NCBI RefSeq assembly: GCF_000787775.1
Contig: NZ_BBPM01000013.1
Span: 99,480 to 163,479 of the forward strand
Direction: 5' to 3'
Length of the DNA stretch: 64,000 nucleotides
From: Streptacidiphilus carbonis
GTDB lineage: Bacteria > Actinomycetota > Actinomycetes > Streptomycetales > Streptomycetaceae
Numbering within the stretch: position 1 is the first letter of the stretch; every line of letters begins with the position of its first letter. Shown here piece by piece: positions 1 to 8,352 of the stretch. A program made the translations under genes and the position numbers. The notes beneath the pieces were generated by a model, which worked only from the letters and a program-made list of their open reading frames with translations, was not told the DNA's origin and did no database searches.

Positions 1-1962
1 GCCGTCCTCGCCGAGGCGCTGCAGGCGATCCACGGCGCCGGGCTGGTGCACCGGGACCTCAAGCCGTCCAATGTGCTGCTGTCCGCGGACGGCCCGCGCG
101 TGATCGACTTCGGGATCGCCCGCGCCCTCGACGGCGGTGAACTGACCAGCACCGGTGTGGTCGTCGGCTCGCCGGGGTTCATGTCGCCGGAGCAGGCCTC
201 GGGCAGACCCGTCAGTCCGGCCAGCGACATCTTCTCGCTCGGCTCGGTGCTGGCCTTCGCCGCCACCGGCCACGGGCCCTTCGGCGCGGACTCGGTCGCC
301 ACGCTGCTGTACCGGGTCGTCCACGAGGCCGCCGAACTCGGTGACCTGCCGGTCGGGTTGCGCGAGCCCGTGGGCGCCTGCCTGGCCAAGGACGCGGCTG
401 ACCGGATCACCCCGGCGGCGCTGTCGCGACTGCTCGCGCCGACCGGCACCCCCGCCCTGCTGCGGACCGCCTGGCTCCCCGCCGAGGTGGCCTCCGGCAT
501 CGCCTCGCACGCGGCGCGGGTGATGGACATGGAGGCGCCGCAGGCCGGCCCCGGGGGCGGCGGGACGATGCTGCTGGGCCCGGCCGCCGGCGCCGACCCG
601 GCCACCGCCGTGCTCGGCCGCACCCCGGTCCCGGCCGGCTTCCCGACCCCTCCCCCGGCCGCGCCCGCGACCACCGCGGTGGCCCCTGCCGAGCCCGGCC
701 GGCGCAAGGTGCTCACCGGGGCGCTGTCGGTCGGCGCTGTCGCGGTCGTCGGCGGTGGCGTGGCGCTGGCGCTGTCCGACCACTCCGGCAGGAAGCCGGA
801 GCCGGGCCCCACCCGCTCGCCCGCCCCGAGCGCCTCGGCCGACGCCGGTGCGAGCGCCTCCGCGGGCAGTGCCGCCGTGAGCTACCCCACCCATGCGCCC
901 GGGGTGGCGCCCGCGGCGGTCTGGGTCTACAAGGGCTCCAGCCTGACCGAGGTACCGGTGGTTCCCTACCACGGCACGCTGATGGTCAGCGGGGCCAGTC
1001 TGACCGCGGTCGACGCCCGCAGCGGCAAGCAGCAGTGGCAGGGGCCGGAGTTGGGGTCGGCCTTCGCCACGCCGCCGATCGGCATCGGCGCCGGCGTGGT
1101 CGTCTCGGTGGGCTACACCGCCACCGAGCAGCCCGCCCTGCTCGCCACCGATCCGACCACCGGGGCGGAGCGCTGGCACCTGCTGGAGCCGGCAGCGCTG
1201 GCCTTCACCTCGGTCCTGGCCGTGGACGACGAGCGGGTCTACCTGCTCGGCAGCAAGTACCCGGTGGACGCCAACGGCAAGGCGGTGATCACCATCGGCG
1301 ATCCGACCACCAAGGCGGTGATGGCCGTCGACCTGCGCACCAGGAAGGTCGTCTGGACCCAGATGCGCAAGGCCTCGGCCAACGACCAGGTCACCGGATC
1401 GGTGGCGGGGAAGTACCTCGTCTACACCAACGACCAGAACAACGTCGTGGTCCGGGACACCACCACGGGGGTGCAGCTCTGGTCCAAGGACTTCGGCCTG
1501 AAGGACTTCCAGTCCCAGGTGGACCCGCTGATCAACGGCGGCGACCTGTACGTCGGCGGCCCGCAGCTCCTGGGCTTCACCGTGGCCGACGGCAAGCAGG
1601 TGCTGTCGGTGAAGAACACCAGCGGCGGCTCCTTCGACGTCCCCGCCTTCGCCGACGGCGTGCTCTACGCGGCCGACCTGCGCGGGGCCCGGGTGGCGCT
1701 GAACGCGGCCACCGGTTCCCAGCAGTGGGAGTGCGTGATCCCGGACGGGCCGTCCACCTCCACCCTGGTGGTGGTGGGGACGACCCTGTTCGCCGGGTCC
1801 TTCGTGGGCAGCAACGGGGTCTATGCGATCGACCGGAAGAGCGGCAAGATCCTCTGGAACTACCGCACCACCGCCAACGACAAGGACTGGTGGCTGGCCA
1901 CCGACGGCACCCTGCTGTACGGGGTCGTCGGTGACGAGGTCCACGCCCTGCCGCCGGTGTAG
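1..1962 (+). CDS. Serine/threonine protein kinase with C-terminal PQQ beta-propeller, 5' end missing
   Basis: The reading frame is open at base 1, so the N-terminal kinase lobe lies outside the window. Visible are the catalytic loop (HRDLKPSN, about residues 17-24), the DFG motif (VIDFGIA) and the activation-segment end (FMSPEQ), as in Hanks-type kinases. A Pro/Ala-rich linker follows, then one membrane segment (about residues 235-255) and an exterior Ser/Ala-rich stretch. The rest has repeated blades of the PQQ/quinoprotein type (DARSGKQQWQ, DRKSGKILWN). The family phosphorylates proteins inside the cell, and the propeller is presumed to sense something outside. The kinase call is firm; the ligand and targets are unknown. 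It converges with pfkA, 26 bases away. Confidence 0.93.
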   Translation, partial: AVLAEALQAIHGAGLVHRDLKPSNVLLSADGPRVIDFGIARALDGGELTSTGVVVGSPGFMSPEQASGRPVSPASDIFSLGSVLAFAATGHGPFGADSVATLLYRVVHEAAELGDLPVGLREPVGACLAKDAADRITPAALSRLLAPTGTPALLRTAWLPAEVASGIASHAARVMDMEAPQAGPGGGGTMLLGPAAGADPATAVLGRTPVPAGFPTPPPAAPATTAVAPAEPGRRKVLTGALSVGAVAVVGGGVALALSDHSGRKPEPGPTRSPAPSASADAGASASAGSAAVSYPTHAPGVAPAAVWVYKGSSLTEVPVVPYHGTLMVSGASLTAVDARSGKQQWQGPELGSAFATPPIGIGAGVVVSVGYTATEQPALLATDPTTGAERWHLLEPAALAFTSVLAVDDERVYLLGSKYPVDANGKAVITIGDPTTKAVMAVDLRTRKVVWTQMRKASANDQVTGSVAGKYLVYTNDQNNVVVRDTTTGVQLWSKDFGLKDFQSQVDPLINGGDLYVGGPQLLGFTVADGKQVLSVKNTSGGSFDVPAFADGVLYAADLRGARVALNAATGSQQWECVIPDGPSTSTLVVVGTTLFAGSFVGSNGVYAIDRKSGKILWNYRTTANDKDWWLATDGTLLYGVVGDEVHALPPV

Positions 1963-1988
1963 GGGGCGAGCGGGGCCGGGGAGGCCGG

Positions 1989-3014
1989 TCAGCCGAAGAA
2001 GACGTCGAACTCGGAGTACAGCGCGGGTTCGACGGTCTTGATCCGGGCGGTGGCGTCCGCCAGCGGCACCCGGACGATGTCGGTGCCGCGCAGCGCCACC
2101 ATCGTCCCGTAGTCGCCGTCGTGCACCGCGTCGATGGCGTGCAGGCCGAAGCGGGTGGCCAGCCACCGGTCGAAGGCGCTGGGGGTGCCGCCGCGCTGGA
2201 TGTGCCCCAGGACGGTGGTCCGCGCCTCCTTCCCGGTGCGGGCCTCGATCTCGTGGGCCAGCCACTCGCCGATGCCGGAGAGCCGGACATGGCCGAAGGC
2301 GTCCCGGGTGTCGTCCTTGAGCACCATCTGGCCCTCGACCGGCATGGCGCCCTCGGCGACCACCACGATCGGCGCGTAGTTGATCCGGAAGCGCTGCTCC
2401 ACCCAGGCGCAGACCTGGTCCATGTCGAAGCGCTGCTCCGGGATGAGGATCACGTTGGCGCCGCCCGCGATGCCCGAGTGCAGTGCGATCCAGCCGGCGT
2501 GACGGCCCATCACCTCGATCACCAGCACCCGGCGGTGCGACTCCGCGGTGGTGTGCAGCCGGTCGATGGCCTCGGTGGCGATGTTGACGGCGGTGTCGAA
2601 GCCGAAGGTGTAGTCGGTGGCGTTGAGGTCGTTGTCGATGGTCTTGGGCACGCCCACGACGTTGACGCCGTTGTCGTGCAGGGTGGCGGCGACCCCGAGG
2701 GTGTCCTCGCCGCCGATCACGATCAGCGCGTCCACCTGGTACTTCTCCAGGTTCTCCTTGACCTTGCGGATGCCGTCGGCGACCTTGAGCGGGTTGGTGC
2801 GCGAGGACCCCAGGACCGTGCCGCCGCGCGGCAGGATCCCCCGGACCTCCGGGATTCCGAGGGGAAGGGTGGCGCCCTCCAGCGGGCCGCGCCAACCGTC
2901 CCGAAAGCCGGTGAACTCGTATTCGTAGACCTCGACGCCCTTGCGGACGACCCCCCTGATGACCGCGTTGAGCCCCGGGCAGTCCCCGCCGCCGGTGAGC
3001 ACGCCGATCCGCAT
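1989..3014 (-). CDS. pfkA: 6-phosphofructokinase, probably pyrophosphate-dependent
   Basis: This 341-residue PfkA-family enzyme phosphorylates fructose 6-phosphate to the 1,6-bisphosphate in glycolysis. The family motifs are GGGDCPGLN at the N-terminus, PKTIDND (substrate binding and catalytic Asp) and MGRHAGW. The phosphoryl-donor site reads GGEDTLG, with Asp at the position equivalent to E. coli 104, and PKTIDND has Lys at position 124. In this family Asp104 plus Lys124 is the pattern of PPi-dependent enzymes, while ATP enzymes usually have Gly at 104. PPi use is therefore inferred, not shown. The ATG start has GGAGGGG upstream. The gene stands alone and converges with the kinase. Confidence 0.95.
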   Translation of the reverse strand: MRIGVLTGGGDCPGLNAVIRGVVRKGVEVYEYEFTGFRDGWRGPLEGATLPLGIPEVRGILPRGGTVLGSSRTNPLKVADGIRKVKENLEKYQVDALIVIGGEDTLGVAATLHDNGVNVVGVPKTIDNDLNATDYTFGFDTAVNIATEAIDRLHTTAESHRRVLVIEVMGRHAGWIALHSGIAGGANVILIPEQRFDMDQVCAWVEQRFRINYAPIVVVAEGAMPVEGQMVLKDDTRDAFGHVRLSGIGEWLAHEIEARTGKEARTTVLGHIQRGGTPSAFDRWLATRFGLHAIDAVHDGDYGTMVALRGTDIVRVPLADATARIKTVEPALYSEFDVFFG

Positions 3015-3145
3015 ATCCGTCCCCTCCCCTGAGTATGACGAACTGTCACTTCACGGTAGCGGCGGGCGGGACGGTTGCACCCTGCTGTGCACAGGACAGG
3101 GGCCCCACCGACGGGTCTTCGGCTGCGGGCCGTAGGTGGCTGGGC

Positions 3146-3227
3146 GCGCAGTTCCCCGCGCCCCTATGGGGCTGCAACTGAACCACCGCCGGCAAGTTGC
3201 ACTATTCAGGGGCGCGGGGAACTGCGC
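3146..3227. repeat. Palindromic intergenic element, copy A
   Basis: Two perfect 20-base arms lie at 3146-3165 and 3208-3227 (GCGCAGTTCCCCGCGCCCCT and its complement). An inner inverted pair, GCAACT/AGTTGC, gives a long two-part hairpin of about 82 bases. It sits 3' of the minus-strand response regulator and upstream of the pfkA start. Five more copies occur in this window, all at gene ends. Confidence 0.9.
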
Positions 3228-3272
3228 GACAAGCCATCTACGGCCCGCAGCCGAACCTCCCGCAGAACCCCG

Positions 3273-3995
3273 CTACCCCTCGTCGTCCAACCCGCGCTCG
3301 ATCGCGTAGCGGACCAGCTCCACCCGGTTGTGCAACTGCAGCTTGCCGAGGGTGTTCTGGACGTGGTTCTGCACGGTGCGGGGCGACAGCACCAACCGGT
3401 CGGCTATCTGCCGGTAGGCCAGCCCCTTGGCGACCAGCCGCAGCACCTCGGTCTCCCGCTCGGTGAGCTGCGGGGCGGCCGGGCTGCGCGAGCCGGCCGG
3501 CACCGGCTCCGCCGCCAGCCGGCGGTACTCGCCCAGCACCAGCCCGGCCAGTCCGGGGGTGAACACCGGGTCGCCGACGGCGGTGCGGCGCACCGCGTCC
3601 AGCAGTTCCTCCCGGCTGGCCGACTTCACCAGGTAGCCGGTGGCGCCGGACTTCACCGCCTCCAGCACGTCCGCGTGCTCCCCGCTGGCCGACAGCACCA
3701 GCACCCGGGGGGCCGGGTCGTGGGCCATCAGCTGCCGGCAGACCTCGACCCCCGGCAGGTCCGGGAGATTGAGGTCGAGCACCACGACGTCCGCGGCGGC
3801 GGCCGGCGCCCGCCGCACCGCCTCGCGGCCGTCCCCCGCCGTGGCGACCACCCGGCAGCCGGCGTCACCCAGGTCCCGGGCCACCGCCTCGCGCCACATC
3901 GGGTGGTCGTCCACGACCATCACCCGGATCGGCTGCTGCCCCTCCACCGCGCCCTCGCCCGTCGTGCCCCCGGATCCCGTGCCCTCGGATGTCAC
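3273..3995 (-). CDS. NarL/LuxR-family response regulator
   Basis: A 240-residue two-component response regulator. The receiver domain (about residues 25-140) has the acidic pair VVDDH, the phosphoacceptor Asp in VVLDLNLP and the conserved Lys in GYLVKS. A LuxR-type helix-turn-helix (about residues 170-232) starts LTERETEVLRLVAKG and contains the recognition helix SPRTVQNHV. The GTG start overlaps the stop of the upstream histidine kinase by 4 bases, so the two are co-translated and are a cognate pair. The first 20 residues are Gly/Ser/Thr-rich and probably disordered. Target genes cannot be read from the sequence. Confidence 0.95.
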   Translation of the reverse strand: MTSEGTGSGGTTGEGAVEGQQPIRVMVVDDHPMWREAVARDLGDAGCRVVATAGDGREAVRRAPAAAADVVVLDLNLPDLPGVEVCRQLMAHDPAPRVLVLSASGEHADVLEAVKSGATGYLVKSASREELLDAVRRTAVGDPVFTPGLAGLVLGEYRRLAAEPVPAGSRSPAAPQLTERETEVLRLVAKGLAYRQIADRLVLSPRTVQNHVQNTLGKLQLHNRVELVRYAIERGLDDEG

Positions 3996-5191
3996 TGCCC
4001 GCTCCCTCGCTCGACTCGCTGCCGCGGCACCCGCAGCTCGACCTCGGTGCCCTGACCGGCCGCGGAGCTGATCTCGGCGCTGCCGCCCAGATCCCGCAGC
4101 CGGCCCCGGATCGACTGGGAGACCCCGAGTCTCCCCTCCTGCTCGGCCTGCCCCAGCCGGTCCGGGGTGAAGCCGGGGCCGTCGTCCCGGACGCTGACGA
4201 CCACCTCCCCCGGCTCGTCCTCGACCAGGATCCAGGCGTGCGCCCGCTCCCCCGCGTGCTTGCGCACATTGTCCACCGCGGCACCGACAGCCGCGCTCAG
4301 TTCGTCCGCCGCCCGTCCCGGGAGCAGCACCGGCGTCCCCGGGGCCGACAGCGTCACCCGGGATCCGGCCAGCGGGGTGAGCAGCGCCCGCAGGTCCTGC
4401 GGCTCGCCCGGGTCCTGGTGGTGCAGCGGGCGGCGCGGGGCCTCGTAGGAGGCGTTGGGCACCAGGCCCTCGGCGATCAGCGCACGCAGCGCGATCTCCT
4501 GCTCACCGGCCATCCGGCCGATCTCCTCGGCCTCGCCGCCGACCTCGGCGCCGCGCCGCTGCACCATCGCCAGCACCTGGAGCACCCCGTCGTGGATGTC
4601 CCGGGCCAGCCGCTCCCGTTCCCGGGTCGCGGCCTGGATCTCCAGGGCCCTGGCCAGGGTCTGCTCACTGGCGCGGGCCAGCTCGACCACATAGCCGATG
4701 GCGACGCCGGCGAGCATCAGCAGCACGATGTTGTGGGCGTTGCTGGAGGTGACCCTGCCCCGCTCGCCGATGTTGGCGACGCCGACCAGCAGTCCCGCGA
4801 GGGCGGCCGGGCGCCAGCCGCCCATCACCGCGAACCCGAGCACCGTCGCGGCGGCGCGGACCGTCGGAAGCGTCACGTCGTTGGCGTCCACGCTGACGGC
4901 CTGGTCGAGGCTGCGGGTCAGCAGGATGCCGGCGACCACCAGCGCCAGATCGGCCCAGAGCCACCACCAGCCGCAGCGCGCCTTGGTGGAGAACACCCGC
5001 ACGGTCGCGAAGGTCCAGACCGCGAGCACCGCCATGTAGGCCCAGGCCGCCGCGGGATGCGCGTAGTGGTCGGAGTTCCCGGCGTAGCGGCCCACCGCGT
5101 AGAGCAGGGTGAGCAGGCGGAAGGCCGCGACGGCCCGCCACAGCGGCTGCTCCACGGAGAAGACCCCCGTGGCACGCTTCCCGGTCCCCAC
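3992..5191 (-). CDS. Sensor histidine kinase, DUF5931/MacS type
   Basis: A 399-residue membrane histidine kinase partner of the response regulator that overlaps its 3' end. The N-terminal 170 residues hold five or six hydrophobic segments, resembling the DUF5931 input domain. The HisKA_3 box is RERLARDIHDGVLQ, with the phosphorylated His in DIHDG. The C-terminal ATPase has the N box (VDNVRKHA) and a G box (VRDDGPGF). It should autophosphorylate on His and pass phosphate to the regulator. The signal is unknown; the short loops suggest sensing within or at the membrane. The GTG start used here gives MGTGKRATG; an internal GTG ten codons later is also possible. Confidence 0.93.
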   Translation of the reverse strand: MGTGKRATGVFSVEQPLWRAVAAFRLLTLLYAVGRYAGNSDHYAHPAAAWAYMAVLAVWTFATVRVFSTKARCGWWWLWADLALVVAGILLTRSLDQAVSVDANDVTLPTVRAAATVLGFAVMGGWRPAALAGLLVGVANIGERGRVTSSNAHNIVLLMLAGVAIGYVVELARASEQTLARALEIQAATRERERLARDIHDGVLQVLAMVQRRGAEVGGEAEEIGRMAGEQEIALRALIAEGLVPNASYEAPRRPLHHQDPGEPQDLRALLTPLAGSRVTLSAPGTPVLLPGRAADELSAAVGAAVDNVRKHAGERAHAWILVEDEPGEVVVSVRDDGPGFTPDRLGQAEQEGRLGVSQSIRGRLRDLGGSAEISSAAGQGTEVELRVPRQRVERGSGQ

Positions 5192-5241
5192 TCTGCCGCC
5201 CCCTGCCGTCCTGGCTTCCGCCGACCGCCGCCGGCCGACTG

Positions 5242-5970
5242 CTACTGCTGTCTGTCCGCGCCGCTCTGCTTGGCCTGCTTCTTGGCCTCCTGCAGCTGCC
5301 GCTTGGCCGCCGTGGCGTAGATGTCCACGTACTCCTGGCCGGAGAGCCGCATGATCTCGTACATCACCTCGTCGGTGACCGAGCGCAGGATGAAGCGGTC
5401 GTTCTCCATGCCGTGGTAGCGCGAGAAGTCCAGCGGGGCGCCGATCCGGATCCCGGGCCTGACCCCGAAGTTGGGCTTGACCTGGCCGGGCGGCTGCAGC
5501 TTCTCGGTGTCGATCATCGCGACCGGGATCACCGGGGCGCCGGTGGCCAGCGCGATCCGGGCCACCCCGCCGACCTTGCCGCGGTAGAGCTTGCCGTCGG
5601 GCGAACGGGTTCCCTCCGGGTAGACCCCGAACAGCTCGCCGCGCTCGATCACCGCGATACCGCTGGTGATGGCGGCCTCACCGGCGCCGCGCGCACCCGA
5701 GCGGTCCACCGGGAGCTGGCCGACGCCCTTGAAGAAGGCCGCCGTCAGCTTGCCTTTGACGCCCGTCCCGGTGAAGTACTCGGACTTGGCGATGAAGGTC
5801 ACCCGGCGCTTCATCAGCGCGGGCAGGAAGAAGGAGTCGGAGAAGGAGAGGTGGTTGCTCGCGATGATGGCGGGCCCCTCCGCCGGGATGTGCTCCATCC
5901 CCTCGACCCAGGGACGGAAGAAGATCTTCAGCAGCGGTGCGACGATCATCTTCATCAGTCGGTAGAACAA
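5242..5970 (-). CDS. 1-acyl-sn-glycerol-3-phosphate acyltransferase (PlsC family)
   Basis: A 242-residue acyltransferase that adds the second acyl chain to lysophosphatidic acid in phospholipid synthesis at the inner membrane face. The catalytic HX4D motif is seen as NHLSFSD near residue 38, followed by the substrate-binding motif YPEGTRSP and a later VIPVAM block. The first 15 residues (LMKMIVAPLLKIFF) form a membrane-binding helix. The start is TTG with GGAGG upstream. The C-terminal tail is Lys/Gln-rich. A gene of this family occurs at the same place in mycobacterial genomes beside the PIM glycosyltransferase region, but the exact acceptor lipid is not proven by sequence. Confidence 0.93.
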   Translation of the reverse strand: MFYRLMKMIVAPLLKIFFRPWVEGMEHIPAEGPAIIASNHLSFSDSFFLPALMKRRVTFIAKSEYFTGTGVKGKLTAAFFKGVGQLPVDRSGARGAGEAAITSGIAVIERGELFGVYPEGTRSPDGKLYRGKVGGVARIALATGAPVIPVAMIDTEKLQPPGQVKPNFGVRPGIRIGAPLDFSRYHGMENDRFILRSVTDEVMYEIMRLSGQEYVDIYATAAKRQLQEAKKQAKQSGADRQQ

Positions 5971-6127
5971 CCCTGGCCTCCAGATTCACGAACCAGGGAG
6001 AACCTTAGCCGCTCGGGCAGTGGTGAGCTGTACGGCTGACAGGCGGGCATGGGACTATGCGGGTCACCCGTCGTGTTGTGCCATGCAGCTGCCATGTGCC
6101 CCACCCCGCGTGCGAAAGGAGCCGCAG

Positions 6128-6886
6128 ATGCCGCTCATGCCCGGTGCCGAACCGTACCGCCATCACGGTGGCCCGGTCGGAGTCCTGGTGTGCCACGGGT
6201 TCACCGGCTCGCCCTACTCGATGCGGCCCTGGGCCGAGACCGCCGCCGCGCAGGGCTTCAGCGTCTCGCTGCCGCTGCTGCCGGGGCACGGCACCCAGTG
6301 GCGCGACCTCAACATCACCCGCTGGCCGGACTGGTACGCCACCATCGAGCGGGAGTTCGACCTGCTGGCCGAGGACTGCGAGCAGGTCTTCGTCTTCGGC
6401 CTCTCCATGGGCGGCGCGCTGGCGCTGCACCTGGCCGCGCGGCGGGGCGCGGCCGTTTCCGGCCTGGTCCTGGTGAACCCGCTGGTGCGGATGCCCGGCC
6501 AGGCGCACCGGGCGCTGCCGCTGGTGCGGCACCTGGTTCCGAGCCTGCCGGGGATCGCCAACGATGTGGCCAGACCCGGCGTCAACGAGGGCGGCTACAC
6601 CCGGACCCCGCTGCACGCGGCGCATTCCATGGCGCAGCTGGCCCGGCTGGTGCAGGGGGAACTGCCCCAGGTCACCCAGCCGGTGCTGCTGTTCCGGAGC
6701 CCCCAGGACCATGTGGTGAGCCCGGCCAGCAGCGCGATGCTGCTGGCCCGGATCTCCTCGACCGACGTCGAGGAGCGGCTCTGCGAACGAAGCTTCCACG
6801 TGGCCACCCTGGACCACGACGCCGAATCCATCTTTGAAGGAAGTCTCGACTTCGTGCGGCGGCTCACCCCCGCCGTGAAGGGATGA
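6128..6886 (+). CDS. Alpha/beta-hydrolase, carboxylesterase/monoacylglycerol lipase-like
   Basis: A 252-residue serine hydrolase. The nucleophile elbow is GLSMGGA, the oxyanion region VCHGFTGSP, and the predicted acid and His lie in SPQDHVVSP and LDHDAESIF. The layout matches the Est30-like carboxylesterases and monoacylglycerol lipases, which cleave short acyl esters. The ATG at 6128 is preferred because AAAGGAG lies at the right distance; an upstream in-frame GTG lacks a ribosome site and adds non-conserved sequence. There is no signal peptide, so the protein is cytoplasmic. It overlaps the next gene by 4 bases (ATGA). The true substrate is unknown. Confidence 0.9.
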   Translation: MPLMPGAEPYRHHGGPVGVLVCHGFTGSPYSMRPWAETAAAQGFSVSLPLLPGHGTQWRDLNITRWPDWYATIEREFDLLAEDCEQVFVFGLSMGGALALHLAARRGAAVSGLVLVNPLVRMPGQAHRALPLVRHLVPSLPGIANDVARPGVNEGGYTRTPLHAAHSMAQLARLVQGELPQVTQPVLLFRSPQDHVVSPASSAMLLARISSTDVEERLCERSFHVATLDHDAESIFEGSLDFVRRLTPAVKG

Positions 6887-7422
6887 CAGCCGTGCCCGAG
6901 CTGCCCGAGGAAGGCGCGGACGCGCCTCAGGACGCCCCCGCCGAGAACACCCCGGTGGACCGGGCCGCCGACGACGACGCGGTGTTCGCCCAGCTCGTCG
7001 CGGGCTTCGACCACCCGGTGGACGCGGAGGCGCGGTCCTGGCCGGCCGCGGAGGACCTGTCGGACCTCGCCCCCGTGGCGCGGCCCCGACCGGTGATCAA
7101 GCCGCTGCCGAGGATTCAGGCGATCGCGCCGGTGGATCCGCGGAACTGGATCCCGGAGGAGTCCAGCGAGGACGACCACTACGTCCCGCCGCCCCCGCCG
7201 CCGTTGCCGCAGACCGCCACCGCGACGAGGCTCGCGGTGGCGGCGGTGATCGTGGGGGTGGCGCTCACGCTCTACTCGGCGTTCGGGCAGTTGCCCGGGG
7301 TCGGGGGGATGGGGGCGTTCCTGGGGATCGGTCTGTTCGTCGGGGGGGTCGGCACGTTGATCTCGCGGATGCGGGAGGACGACGACGAGGACGACGACCC
7401 GCAGCGGGGGGCTGTGGTCTGA
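6883..7422 (+). CDS. Conserved acidic membrane protein of unknown function
   Basis: I do not recognise a functional family. The 179-residue product has an acidic N-terminal half, a proline run (PPPPPPLPQ near residue 105) and then two hydrophobic segments (about residues 112-135 and 138-158). It ends in an Asp/Glu-rich tail (EDDDEDDD). This predicts a two-pass membrane protein with both ends in the cytoplasm. Its start overlaps the stop of the hydrolase gene (ATGA), so the two are translationally coupled and probably work together. Homologues in the same position are familiar from other streptomycetes. Palindromic element B follows the stop. Confidence 0.82.
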   Translation: MTAVPELPEEGADAPQDAPAENTPVDRAADDDAVFAQLVAGFDHPVDAEARSWPAAEDLSDLAPVARPRPVIKPLPRIQAIAPVDPRNWIPEESSEDDHYVPPPPPPLPQTATATRLAVAAVIVGVALTLYSAFGQLPGVGGMGAFLGIGLFVGGVGTLISRMREDDDEDDDPQRGAVV

Positions 7423-7452
7423 ATCTGGGCTGCGGCATGTGCGTGGTTGTTC

Positions 7453-7535
7453 GCGCAGTTCCCCGCGCCCCTACGAAAGTGCAACTGACCCACTGTGAGC
7501 AAGTTGCACCTTCATAGGGGCGCGGGGAACTGCGC
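7453..7535. repeat. Palindromic intergenic element, copy B
   Basis: Perfect 20-base arms at 7453-7472 and 7516-7535 with the same core as copy A. The pairing extends inward through GTGCAACT and AAGTTGCAC, giving an almost uninterrupted hairpin. It lies between two convergent genes, 30 bases after the stop of the membrane protein and just before the 3' end of the nuclease-fold gene. This position would suit a bidirectional terminator. Confidence 0.9.
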
Positions 7536-7545
7536 GCTCAGCCGG

Positions 7546-8292
7546 CTACGACCCCGCAGGGATCCGCAGGACGGCCACCAACGGCAGATGGTCGGTGGCG
7601 GCGATCAGATCCTTGCGCGGTAGATCGTCAGGCACGCCGCAGGCGAGAACCTCGATGCCCGGGGTGGCGAAGACGGCGTCGATGCGCTGGTAGGGGTCGG
7701 CCGGGACGGACGTGAACCCGGAGCCCCAGGGGGCGGTGGCCCAGCCGTCCTGGAGGCGGCCGGCCAGTAGTTTCCAACCGGGGCCGTCCGGGTGCTCGTT
7801 GAAGTCCCCGCCGACCACGCCCAGTCGGGTGCCGACCCGGTCCAGCTGCTCCAGCAGCATCCCGCACTGGTCGTAGCGTTCGTCGGGGTCGAGCGAGAGG
7901 TGACAGCTCGTCACCGAGAACGGCTCGGCCGTGCCGAGCCGCACCACCGTGGTGGCGAAGCCCCGCTGGTGCAGGCCGGGGGTCCGCGGCAGCAGCACGT
8001 CGTGGACCGAGAGCGGCATCGCCCGCAGCCGTCCCAGCAGCAGCGGGCCCGACGCGCTGAGCCCGCCGGAGAGGATCACCAGCCCGGTCGACCGGGCCAG
8101 CCACCCGGCCTGCTGCCGGGGGAACCAGAACCGCGGCGACTCCTGGACGCAGACCAGGTCGGGCTCGCAGGCCCGGACCAGCCGCGCCAGCACCGTGCGG
8201 TCGTCGCGCAGCGAGCGGATGTTGTAGCTGAGCAGCCGCACGACTTCAGAGCCGTCGGGCTGTGGACCGGAGGCGGGGAGATCAGCCAGCAT
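7546..8292 (-). CDS. Endonuclease/exonuclease/phosphatase-fold protein
   Basis: A 248-residue member of the EEP (DNase I/AP endonuclease-like) superfamily of metal-dependent phosphoesterases. Typical motifs appear in order: LLSYNIRSL (metal-site Asn), VQESPRF (metal-binding Glu), GGDFNEHP (Asp/Asn) and the closing ATDHLPLV (catalytic Asp-His). No signal peptide is visible. The family covers nucleases, sphingomyelinases and inositol phosphatases, so the substrate is not determined. The ATG start at 8292 has only a weak ribosome site; an internal GTG before VVRLLSYN could be the real start. Confidence 0.88.
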   Translation of the reverse strand: MLADLPASGPQPDGSEVVRLLSYNIRSLRDDRTVLARLVRACEPDLVCVQESPRFWFPRQQAGWLARSTGLVILSGGLSASGPLLLGRLRAMPLSVHDVLLPRTPGLHQRGFATTVVRLGTAEPFSVTSCHLSLDPDERYDQCGMLLEQLDRVGTRLGVVGGDFNEHPDGPGWKLLAGRLQDGWATAPWGSGFTSVPADPYQRIDAVFATPGIEVLACGVPDDLPRKDLIAATDHLPLVAVLRIPAGS

Positions 8293-8352
8293 GGGACCGA
8301 GTCTCGCACCGCCCCCGGTGCGACGGACAGTGTGCGTCCGGCGTGTCAGGCC

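Noticed and set aside
3015..3145. Promoter for pfkA
   Set aside because: No clear -10/-35 pair could be picked out, so none was annotated.
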